From Cherax quadricarinatus (taxonomy: Eukaryota; Arthropoda; Malacostraca; Decapoda; Parastacidae): a stretch of DNA of 64,000 bases. Position numbers and translations under genes: made by a program. Where the stretch lies: positions 51,581,180-51,645,179 of the forward strand of contig NC_091300.1 in assembly GCF_038502225.1 (NCBI RefSeq), read 5' to 3'. Below, piece after piece: positions 29,426-40,805 of the stretch (position 1 is the stretch's first letter; every line of letters begins with the position of its first letter). Under the pieces are notes generated by a model. That model was not told the origin of the DNA, ran no database searches, and worked only from the letters and a program-made list of their open reading frames with translations.

Positions 29426-31241
29426 AGAGAGAGGAGATGGGTTAATAAGTAAGCCATTTATTGTCAGATGGGATAATAACCCTTCTGCTCAATTATTCAA
29501 GTCACCAGTCTGACGAAGGAGTGTCAGACTACTGTCATGTCTATTAGTTGAGTGTTCTTGATATAAATGCAGGAATACACCAGTGCTTCTTCAATGCTTC
29601 TTCATTGACTGTGATTTTCATGTATAAGTTTGCTTGTTTAATGACTTCAGATGCGATGGACAGGCGTGTGAGATTTATATATTGTCATTCATCTTCAACT
29701 GCTCAACTTGACTCACACTCAAAGTCTAGCCATGTTAAGCAGTTCCTTGAGCAATTGTGTGTGTGATTTATTGTCAGTTGTTTGTCAGTCTGACTTGGCT
29801 CACACACACTTAAGCTTGTTGGGATTAAGCAACGGATCATAAGTCAATCCAAACAGCAACCAGAGCTAGTGTTATTGTTGTTGTTATTGACGTCTCCATC
29901 AGCCAGTGGACTGATGGTGATTGATGTGACATCTGTCATAAATTATTGCAGTTATCTCACTGTCACTAATAAATTAAGTAGTAGTGACTCATCCAGTTGA
30001 ATTATGACTTATAGTAACTGTAATCTGTTAAGTCAGTTAACTGACTGTAGTATCCACTTAGCCACTGGCACCCAATTAGTGCCATATGGTTGAGCATTTA
30101 TTAATCATATTAATAATTAGATCAGTGAGGTAAACACAACAGTTCAATTAATGTTTCCAACTTGCTGAGACCTTGTGTAATCAGCTTAATCGTGCTGATT
30201 AATCGAGAGTAATTAATGCGAAGGCTTGAGTACAATCATCAGTGAGTTGTCAGTGCATTAAATATATTATTTTTTGTGTTGTGAGTCGAGTAAGCCACTT
30301 TCTTGAGGCAATGACTTGTATGGTGAGAGCCGTTAGTGACGACTCATATTTAAGTATAGTGCCCACCATACAAGTAGCTCTGGATGGACTTCACTCATCC
30401 AGCAGGCACTGTGAGACCAGAAGAATGCTGAGTAATGTTCAGGTTCCCTGAACACAGTCCCGCCACCAAACTGTTGGGATTTTAATCCCCGCATATTAGA
30501 TATTTTTTAGAAAGGGTATTAGCCCTCTTTCCTTGGCTAAGGTGGCTACATGACACAGGGGTCAGTGGGATCAGTATCCCCTCTCTGCCAAGTGGGGGTA
30601 TAAGAGGGGAATAATGGTTCTTTCCTACGATGCTACAGAGTCACGTGCCATGTTTACACATGCATGGCGGGTGACCCTTTTAACATTAGATAAGGTGACC
30701 TATTTGTCATCAAGTCACAGTACCTCGAGATTTTATGGATGTCAAAGTTGCTGAAATTTTGATGTATTCAGGATTAGTGCTGATTAGTGCTCTCTTTTGC
30801 CAACCATTTGATAACATAGCTCCTGGGCACTGCCGGCTCTTACGCTGTGTTGCGTTTTCGTAGACCTGGGGCAGCAGGTCTATGCGAGTGTCTTCGGTCC
30901 AAGAGCCATATTAGTTCAGTATTACTCTCTGACATCTCTATGAGTCACAGAGATTAAACACCGCGACTCATTTAAATGCTATTATTAGATTTTCTGGGCT
31001 TAATTTGAGGTTTACACGCTTGGAACTAGACTACAGTCCATGAAACTGCTAGACACAATTTTGTAGATTATGATTTACGGTTGGTATAGAGCAGTGAGTT
31101 GAATGAGTTGGTCTAGTGTCATTTTCCACGTGCCATGTATCACCCCTTAAGCAAGCACAAGTTTCATTGTTCAACCAGATATGCTGGAACATTCAGACCG
31201 GTGTGAACATGATAATATTATACAATACCTACAAATTGATA
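29426..31241. other. Non-coding stretch, nothing firmly recognised
   Basis: No gene on either strand. The motif gtcagt/actgac recurs often in 29480-30150 without a fixed period. Confidence 0.4.
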
Positions 31242-31487
31242 AGTAAGACACATGTGCAACACTTAGGTAACTTAATTCCAAAACGTTTCGAAACACAGTA
31301 ACCTGGAACATTGTTTCAGAGAATGGAACATTTCTCTTCTCCAGGCTGAGGAAATGACCACCTCGAAACTATTTTATTACATCTATTTCTGCTGCCAGCT
31401 CTTTATTCGGTTGAAGAAGTCTACTGTCTAGGCGAGAAGATTCAGAATAAAGATACCTAAGTGTTACACACATGTGTCTTATCATGC
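31242..31487 (+). mobile_element. Penelope-like terminal fragment with inverted ends
   Basis: Ends are inverted copies: ataagtaagacacatgtgca...acttaggta on the left and tacctaagtgtt...acatgtgtcttat on the right. Inside, 31411-31455 keeps a decayed hammerhead-like order: attc, TTGAAGA, gtctactgtctaggc stem-loop, GAGAAG, then gaataaagatacc. The 246-bp unit matches the terminal layout of the element at 25543-26376. Confidence 0.6.
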
Positions 31488-32690
31488 AGCCTGGTACCGA
31501 ACATGAAACTAAGTGCCAACAAGGATATCAAACGGATAATTAAACACCAAAATGTAAAGTTGGTGGCCACCTGTGGAGGTGGTGTGCACCATCTACTTAA
31601 TACAACAGGTGGAGAGGCTGGCGGGCTCAAGATGAATAGACTGATAACTAACAGAACCAGTCAGGTATACACACGCATGAAGTCCTCCACAAAAAGATTT
31701 AGATCCTAAAATACACAAGCTAGTAAAGCTTGAAATAGCTCAGATGAATCACTCAGAAATTATCACGTGAAAAGAAATATTTCAATTATTATTCCATGTT
31801 TAGTTAAAGCAAATTTGGGTCTACACAGGTCGAAGTCAGTACAACCACTTGTCTCAGTAAGACATATCTAGGTTTTTAAATTAAATAATTAAGTTGTATT
31901 TTAACATAATATACAATTTTATGCAGTGGTTTCTATGGTACACATCAGATATTCAAGGCACACAAAAGTAATTATATAGATTTAACACAGGATAACCCAG
32001 TAAGGCTAAACACAGTGACTTATTTATGGTCAGGATAGACATTCCGCAGATATTTCACAGTAACCAATTTGATTAATTATATTCATAACATTGGTATATT
32101 AAAATACACAACCTAAAATCAAGGCGAAGCTTCATTTGAGGGAAACACAACATCACTAAGAGGTTAACACTTCACCAGACGATCCATTCTCCAGATGTTG
32201 CACAAAATTCAACAAAATATGCGCCAACAAAACCAGAACTACATCAAAAAATGTTTTCATTCAGTTCACAAGAAGCATCAGCCATTAAAGATTAATACCA
32301 TTCATAAATTAAACCAGAAGAAAACTAAACCCTTGGGAATAGTCAGTATTCAGATTCGCTTCAGGGAAGACGGGGATAAATTCAATTCCTTGGATCAAGG
32401 AACTGAATATATCAGCATATAGCCCCCCCCCCCCTTCTTGAAGTATAATCAGTAAATCTTAAAGAACAAAAAAGCACAATACCGTGACTGGAACTATAAA
32501 CAAATATCCCGCACTTGGGAAGGAGAAGCTTGTGACAACATTACGGTCTGACTTGGGCTATTTACAAGTCACATTAAGACAAGAAGTTTAGGGAGCCAGT
32601 ATATATAGGAGAGGGAGGAATAAGGATGGAATAAAGAGAGGAAGAAAGAAGGAAGTGGAGAAGTAGTGGTAGAGGTAATGTTGGTAGTGG
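31488..32690. other. Non-coding stretch, nothing recognised
   Basis: No gene. A C run lies at 32425-32434. Small open frames lack any domain. Confidence 0.4.
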
Positions 32691-32713
32691 GAGTAGTAGT
32701 AGTAGAAGCAGTT

Positions 32714-32749
<36 letters not shown>

Positions 32750-32750
32750 C
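32691..32750. repeat. (AGT)n microsatellite
   Basis: Roughly 20 AGT units with a few interruptions. Confidence 0.85.
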
Positions 32751-33088
32751 TAGTAATAGTTGAGTAAGTCTAAGGACAATGGCCTACAAGGGTGGGACAA
32801 AAAATACTGGTGGGGGGGGGGAATGAAGGACAACACACCTAGGCAGAAGAAAGGAAGTCAAAGAAGAACAGGGAAGAAGAAGAGGATGAGGAGAGGAGGA
32901 TAAGAAAATATCAGGTCAAGTCACGAGTGTTCATTAAAATCTGATGTTTTCAAAAATGTTCAGATAGTTGGTAGGAGACGAATCCAAGTTTAATGAATGA
33001 ATAATCTCTATTATATTAGCTATTTTCTCTTTTTATATACGTGCGTAAAAAATAAGTATACTTTACACCATATTGTCACATATCAGAA

Positions 33089-33316
33089 GTAACTGCATTG
33101 TCCATGGTACCCGTGTCACGACACATTGTGCTCTGTGACCTGACTGTAACTGCATTGTCCATGGTACCCGTGTCACGACACATTGTGCTCTGTGACCTGA
33201 CTGTAACTGCATTGTCCATGGTACCCGTGTCACGACACATTGTGCTCTGTGACCTGACTGTAACTGCATTGTCCATGGTATCCGTGTCACGACACATTGT
33301 GCTCTGTGACCTGACT
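33089..33316. repeat. 57-bp tandem repeat, 4 copies
   Basis: Units start gtaactgcattgtccatggt at 33089, 33146, 33203 and 33260. They are nearly identical (one C/T difference in the last). The period is a multiple of three, so frames stay open on both strands without being genes. Confidence 0.95.
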
Positions 33317-33520
33317 GGCTAACTTAATTAGACGGCTGTTGGATCAAGAGCAAAGAGTCAGGCAGACTCACTCATGGACACACTCACTGACTCTGATATC
33401 CCTGGACTACAAACAACGTAGGAACGGCAATGGCAGGGGATACAATTATCCCATTTATATCAGTTGATAGATGAGAAAATCAAGGTAAGATTATCAAAGT
33501 GTTGGGTGTTTCATGGTCAA

Positions 33521-36220
33521 GGTCACTGATCACTGCCGGGGTGACAGTCATAGTGTCACTTCACGGGGTCACTGATCACTGCCGTTGTGACAGTCATAGA
33601 GTCACTTCACGGGGTCACTGATCACTGCCGGTGTGACAGTCATAGTGTCACTTCACGGGGTCACTGATCACTGCCGTTGTGACAGTCATAGAGTCACTTC
33701 ACGGGGTCACTGATCACTGCCGGTGTGACAGTCATAGTGTCACTTCACGGGGTCACTGATCACTGCCGGTGCGACAGTCATAGTGTCACTTCACGGGGTC
33801 ACTGATCACTGCCGGTGTGACAGTCATAGTGTCACTTCACGGGGTCACTGATCACTGCCGGTGTGACAGTCATAGAGTCACTTCACGGGGTCACTGATCA
33901 CTGCCGGTGTGATAGTCATAGTGTCACTTCACGGGGTCACTGACCACTGCCGGTGTGACAGTCATAGAGTCACTTCACGGGGTCACTGATCACTGCCGGT
34001 GTGACAGTCATAGTGTCACTTCACGGGGTCACTGATCACTGCCGGTGTGACAGTCATAGTGTCACTTCACGGGGTCACTGATCACTGTCTGTGTGACTGT
34101 CATAGTGTCACTTCACGGGGTCACTGATCACTGTCTGTGTGACTGTCATAGTGTCACTTCACGGGGTCACTGATTACTGCCTGTGTGACTGTCATAGTGT
34201 CACTTCACGGGGTCACTGATCACTGCCTGTGTGACTGTCATAGTGTCGCTTCACGGGGTCACTGATCACTGCCTGTGTGACTGTCATAGTGTCGCTTCAC
34301 GGGGCCACTGATCACTGCCGGTGTGGCAGTCATAGTGTCACTTCACGGGGTCACTGATCACTGCCGGTGTCACAGTCATAGTGTCACTTCACGGGGTCAC
34401 TGATCACTGCCCGTGTCACAGTCATAGTGTCACTTCACGGGGTCACTGATCACTGTCGGTGTCACAGTCATAGTGTCACTTCCTGGGGTCACTGATCACT
34501 GCCGGTGTCACAGTCATAGTGTCACTTCACGGGGTCACTGATCACTGCCGGTGTCACAGTCATAGTGTCACTTCACGGGGTCACTGATCACTGCCGGTGT
34601 CACAGTCATAGTGTCACTTCACGGGGTCACTGATCACTGCCGGTGTCACAGTCATAGTGTCACTTCACGGGGACACTGATCACTGCCGGTGTGGCAGTCA
34701 TAGTATCACTCCACGGGGTCACTGATCACTGCCGGTGTGGCAGTCATAGTATTACCCCACAGGGTCACTGATCACTGCTGATGTGGCAGTCATAGTATCA
34801 CCCCACGGGGTCACTGATCACTGCCGGTGTGGCAGTCATAGTATCACCCCACGGGGTCACTGATCACTTCCGGTGTTACAGTCATAGTATTACTCCAAAG
34901 GGTCACTAATCATTGCTGATGTGGCAGTCATAGTATCTCTCCACGGGGTCACTGATCACTGCCGGTGTGACAGTCATAGTATCACCCCACGGGGTCACTG
35001 ATCACTGCCGGTGTGACAGTCATAGTATTACCCCACAGGGTCACTGATCACTGCCGGTGTGGCAGTCATAGTATTACCCCACAGGGTCACTGATCACTGC
35101 TGATGTGGCAGTCATAGTATCACCTCACGGGGTCACTGATCACTGCCGGTGTGACAGTCATAGTATCACCACACGGGGTCACTGATCACTGCTGGTGTGG
35201 CAGTCATAGTATCACCCCACGGGGTCACTGATCACTGCCGGTGTGACAGTCATAGTATCACCCCACGGGGTCACTGATCACTGCTGGTGTGGCAGTCATA
35301 GTATCACCTCACGGGGTCACTGATCACTGCCTGTGTCACAGTCATAGTGTCACTCCACGGGGTCACTGATCACTGCCGGTGTCACAATCATAGTGTCACT
35401 CCACGGGGTCACTGATCACTGCCGGTGTCACAGTCATAATGTCACTTCACGGGGTCACTGATCACTGTCGGTGTCACAGTCATAGTGTCACTTCACGGGG
35501 TCACTGACCACTGTCGGTGTCACAGTCATAGTGTCACTTCCCGGGGTCACTGATCACTGTCGGTGTCACAGTCATAGTGTCACTTCCCGGGGTCACTGAT
35601 CACTGCCGGTGTCACAGTCATAGTGTCACTTCACGGGTTCATTGATCACTGTCGGTGTCACAGTCATAATGTCACTTCCCGGGGTCACTGACCACTGTCG
35701 GTGTCACAGTCATAGTGTCACTTCCCGGGGACACTGATCACTGCCGGTGTCACAGTCATAGTGTCACTTCCCGGGGTCACTGATCACTGCCGGTGTCACA
35801 GTCATAGTGTCACTTCACGGATTCATTGATCACTGTCGGTGTCACAGTCATAATGTCACTTCCCGGGGTCACTGATCACTGTCGGTGTCACAGTCATAGT
35901 GTCACTTCTCGGGGTCACTGATCACTGCCGGTGTCACAGTCATAGTGTCACTTCACGGGGTCACTGATCACTGCCGGTGTCACAGTCATAGTGTCACTTC
36001 CCAGGGTCACTGATCACTGCCTGTGTCACAGTCATAGTGTCACTCCACGGGGTCACTGATCACTGCCTGTGTCACAGTCATAGTGTCACTCCACGGGGTC
36101 ACTGATCACTGTCGGTGTCACAGTCATAGTATCACTTCCCGGGGTCACTGACCACTGTCGGTGTCACAGTCATAGTGTCACTTCCCGGGGTCACTGATCA
36201 CTGTCGGTGTCACAGTCATA
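33521..36220. repeat. 46-bp satellite array, about 59 copies
   Basis: Units read approximately tcactgatcactgccggtgt followed by gacagtcatagtgtcacttc and acgggg, with a 46-bp period confirmed at 33541/33587. Variant classes cluster: gtgaca first, gtgact at 34090-34310, gtcaca at 34360-34660, gtggca with ccccac at 34680-35330, then gtcaca with ttcccgg. Confidence 0.95.
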
Positions 36221-36549
36221 TTAGGCTTCACTATTCATTAACATGATTTAGGTTAAACAAATTTATTACCCGAAGTGTCGTTGATAATATAATTGTATCC
36301 TATAACTGTTATAGATCCATTGTTTACCAGGTCACTGACCAACTAGTGTGGTTGTGGCAGATCCCTCTTATCCCAGACAACACACATATACAGATTTCAA
36401 TGTGGATATTACCAGGGTGTGATGAACGGTTATCTATCGACAATATGTAATTACGCGTAATAAATGTGTATAATAATTCCTATAAACATTGTGTCCATGG
36501 AATATTGGTGAATGATAATATTATAATAAACATTTAATTTTGAATGGTT
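36221..36549. other. AT-rich spacer between two satellite arrays
   Basis: About 330 bp with no gene or known repeat. Confidence 0.5.
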
Positions 36550-38108
36550 TATATAGCCGTGAGTATATTCTTTAATATAGCCGTGAGTATATTGTTTAAT
36601 ATAGCCGTGAGTATATTGTTTAATATAGCCGTTAGTATATTGTTTAATATAGCCGTTAGTATATTGTTTAATATAGCCGTGAGTATATTGTTTAATATGG
36701 CCGTGAGTATATTGTTTAATATAGCCGTGAGTATATTGTTTAATATAGCCGTGAGTATATTGTTTAATATAGCCGTGAGTATATTGTTTAATATAGCCGT
36801 GAGTATATTGTTTAATATAGCCGTTAGTATATTGTTTAATATAGCCGTTAGTATATTGTTTAATATAGCCGTGAGTATATTGTTTAATATGGCCGTGAGT
36901 ATATTGTTTAATATGGCCGTGAGTTTATTGTTTAATATAGCCGTGAGTATATTGTTTAATATGGCCGTGTGTATATTGTTTAATATAGCCGTGAGTATAT
37001 TGTTTAATATAGCCGTGAGTATATTGTTTAATATAGCCGTGAGTATATTGTTTAATATAGCCGTGATTATATTGTTTAATATAGCCGTGAGTATATTGTT
37101 TAATATAGCCGTGAGTATATTGTTTAATATAGCCGTGAGTATATTGTTTAATATAGCCGTGAGTATATTGTTTAATATAGCCGTTAGTATATTGTTTAAT
37201 ATAGCCGTGAGTATATTGTTTAATATAGCAGTGAGTATATTGTTTAATATAGCCGTTAGTATATTGTTTAATATAGCCGTGAGTATATTGTTTAATATAG
37301 CCGTGAGTATATTGTTTAATATAGCCGTGAGTATATTGTTTAATATAGCCGTGAGTATATTGTTTAATATAGCCGTGAGTATATTGTTTAATATAGCCGT
37401 GAGTATATTGTTTAATATAGCCGTTAGTATATTGTTTAATATAGCCGTGAGTATATTGTTTAATATAGCCGTTAGTATATTGTTTAATATAGCCGTTAGT
37501 ATATTGTTTAATATAGCCGTGAGTATATTGTTTAATATAGCCGTGAGTATATTGTTTAATATAGCCGTTAGTATATTGTTTAATATAGCCGTTAGTATAT
37601 TGTTTAATATAGCCGTTAGTATATTGTTTAATATAGCCGTGAGTATATTGTTTAATATAGCCGTGAGTATATTGTTTAATATAGCCGTGAGTATATTGTT
37701 TAATATAGCCGTGAGTATATTGTTTAATATAGCCGTGAGTATATTGTTTAATATAGCAGTGAGTATATTGTTTAATATTGCCGTTAGTATATTGTTTAAT
37801 ATAGCCGTTAGTATATTGTTTAATATAGCCGTTAGTATATTGTTTAATATAGCCGTGAGTATATTGTTTAATATAGCCGTGAGTATATTGTTTAATATAG
37901 CCGTGAGTATATTGTTTAATATAGCCGTTAGTATATTGTTTAATATAGCCGTTAGTATATTGTTTAATATAGCCGTTAGTATATTGTTTAATATAGCCGT
38001 GAGTATATTGTTTAATATAGCCGTTAGTATATTGTTTAATATGGTCGTAAGTATATTGTTTAATATAGCCGTGAGTATATTCTTTAATATAGCTTTGAGT
38101 ATATTGCA
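36550..38108. repeat. 24-bp satellite array, about 65 copies
   Basis: Unit atattgtttaatatagccgt followed by gagt or tagt. The main variants are GTGAGT and GTTAGT; rare ones change atagcc to atggcc. Because the unit is 24 bp with no stop in several frames, very long artificial open frames (up to 528 codons, period 8 residues) run across it on both strands. Confidence 0.97.
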
Positions 38109-40030
38109 TGGACTTAGCGCAGCCATCTAACAGCCACAGTTTCAGGTTATAAATTATAACAAATATTCATTTAATGATGGAACAATCTTGCCATTTAATA
38201 TTTTCCAGTTTTAATCTATTCTTTTATTGATTTGCATATATTATAACCTTAAATTTAGAGTGATGACGATCTATATAAAAGTGAGGAGAGTGCAGCTGGT
38301 CAGTTGCACCACAAACCTTCATCAAGCAATACTGTAATGGTTGCAAATGTGAAGTCGGTAGAATAAGGCGTTCTGAAGTTATACTCGGAAGTTATAGAGG
38401 AAGTTGCACCAAGAGAAAATTATAGCATCAGATCTGAATGCTCTGGTGTTAAGAGTTGCAGTATTTAAAGCTTCACTCCGCTGTTGAGGGGCTCTTGATC
38501 TAGGGTACTGGATCTGTGTATCAGTTCCCTTAATTGAGCCTGAATACCTTCCAATACCCCGCTCCCCACAGGAGCTGTATGAACCCTATGGGTTTAGCAC
38601 TCCCCCATGACCACAATTATAAAGCTTAACTAAATTCATGAAAATTAATTATTCAGTAATAAAAAGTGTTTAATATTTCTCAGTTTTCTTTGTTGTAGAT
38701 TGTTCTTGTGGAAAATATTGTATATATTTTCCAGAAATACAGTAGTTATATGTAAATAGATGGCCATACTGTATTTAATAATATTTATGTCACAGAAAAC
38801 GGAAAGTCTGCGTCTGCGCAGGAGAGTCGCCATTGTTAATTTGAATTGGATACAACGTTAGTGTAATGGGAAGGAATTTTCGTGATCTAGAGGTTAAAAT
38901 TGGGCTGACACCTCTCAAATAGGAGGTGAAATTGTCGGATGTGCATTCCTGCATAACTTGAGATATCAGGCGACAGGACAGGACAACTCCAGGAACCTCA
39001 GATAAGCTGTCTAATTTATGTTTAATTTCTGGCCAGTAAAATTTTCATGAATGTAGGCAAAAGGGGGGGTCCTGTACATGACACATTAATCTCCAGTCAA
39101 ATTGGTGAGTGTTATGATTAAGTTATATTCTCCTTCTGTTATATAAATGTGTATTTATATATAATAATTTATTAATTTAATATACAGTCCACAAATTTAT
39201 ATATTTACCAGCATTCCTGGTGATGTATATTTCATTTATAATTAATAGGTCCAGAGCAACTTGTGGATATGACAGTGGTAGGTATCGAAGGGGGACATTT
39301 TTTGCGACCTAGGTGTCCCAAATTCCTACTTGTCTAACTGATAAATAATTATCTTTGTTCATTTACTGTTAGGTATATAATGATACATTCAGCTAAATAC
39401 AATTTTCCACAGTTCTATTAAAATTTTCTACAATCCTTTTAGAAAAAAATAATTTTGTCAGTTTTGAGAAAATCTTTTATGATAAACATGACAAAGATGA
39501 GCGAGAAATTTCAACTATGTCACAAAAAAAATCCATTTATTATAATAATCTTCATACCATAAGAATGTTTGACTGCACACCTGGGCAGCTCCTCCATGTT
39601 GGAGCTGCACAAGTCCTACGCTGAGTCTGCTACCAATAATTCTGATAACTTCATCGCTTACCTGCTTAGGATCTTCAGTGGTAACCGTTCATCGATCAGC
39701 GTCTCTTCGATTGGAAATTAAGCTTATTAATTACATAGTTCTACATACAAACTTAATGCAATTCTGCATCTTTCTCAGGCTTTCTCGCGACTCGAAAACA
39801 TATAATCTATAATGTCGCTAAGGCGATGAGTGAGACCCCCGAAGGATTGCAGAAATGTTTAACAATAAGATATAACTGAACCTGGGCTCAAAATCCCTAC
39901 AACTTATCATAAAGTGGCCTCTGCTTGCCTTCAGCTCATCGTTTCCAACATAATTTATTCTTTTTCCCATAAAACAGTTTCTAATGTAAACGTGTTTGAG
40001 AGAGAAAATGTAAGATAAACAACTGACATT
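38109..40030. other. Non-coding stretch with retroposon-like remnant
   Basis: No gene. 38490-38615 contains gagcctgaataccttccaat and gaaccctatgggtttagcac, resembling the 3' part of short retroposons ending in a TTTAGC-GCTCC phrase. The remainder shows nothing. Confidence 0.4.
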
Positions 40031-40039
40031 TATAGGATA

Positions 40040-40635
40040 GAACAGTGGAGTGAGGCTGCCTTGCGAAGTCAGCGGGTGAGAGACTGCCTTAACCAACATG
40101 GGGACGTATGACTGCCTTGATCAGTCACAGGGTATGAGACTGCTCTGACGAGTCAGAGAAAGAGAGGCTGCATTGAGCAATCACTGAGAGGCTGTCTTGA
40201 GCAAACAGTAGACGTGAGACTGCCTTGACAAACTAAATGGGTCTGAAGCAACCTTGACAAACCAGTCGGTGTGAATCTGACTTGAAAAACCAGTGGGTGT
40301 AAGGCTGCCTTGAACAACCAGTGGGTGTGAGGCTACCTTGACCAACCAGAGGTTGTGACACTTTACTAGCAAGTCACTGAGTGAGAGGCTGACTTGACTA
40401 GTCAATGAGTGAGGCTGTTTTGTCCAGTCATTGAAGTGTGAGGATTATTTACACTAGTTTCGGAATGTGATGCTGCCTTGACAAACCAGTGAATGTGGGG
40501 CTGCCTTTACCAGTTACTTAGTGTGATGCTGTCGTAACCAGTCTATGGGTGTGAGGTTTCCTTGTCCAATCAGTTGGTGTGAGGATGCCTAACCAACCAC
40601 TGAGCGCGAGGCTGCCTTGTCCAACCAGCGGGTGT
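40040..40635. repeat. Diverged 28-bp satellite (left block)
   Basis: Units such as aaccagtgggtgtgaggcta followed by ccttgacc recur at about 28-30 bp, diverged. It belongs to the same family as arrays at 47390-47850, 48836-49045 and 52735-54572. Confidence 0.8.
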
Positions 40636-40805
40636 TAAGAACATAAGAACGAAGGAACACTGCAGAAGGCCTACTGGCCCATGCGAGGCAGGTCCAAGTC
40701 TCCTACCGGCTTAAGCCAATGCACCCAACCTAGTCAGGTCAGGTCACATTGACTTAAGGGAGGAACACGGCAACCGTCCTGGTAGCACAAGCTATCAGGT
40801 CCAAC

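Noticed and set aside
33063..33322. Three overlapping open frames on both strands
   Set aside because: Explained by the 57-bp repeat whose length is a multiple of three.
33521..36220. A CRISPR array
   Set aside because: Repeats are contiguous with no unique spacers, and the context is an animal genome.
36544..38130. Open frames of more than 500 codons on both strands
   Set aside because: They are read across a 24-bp tandem repeat (8 codons) and are periodic by construction; no start context, domain or codon signal.
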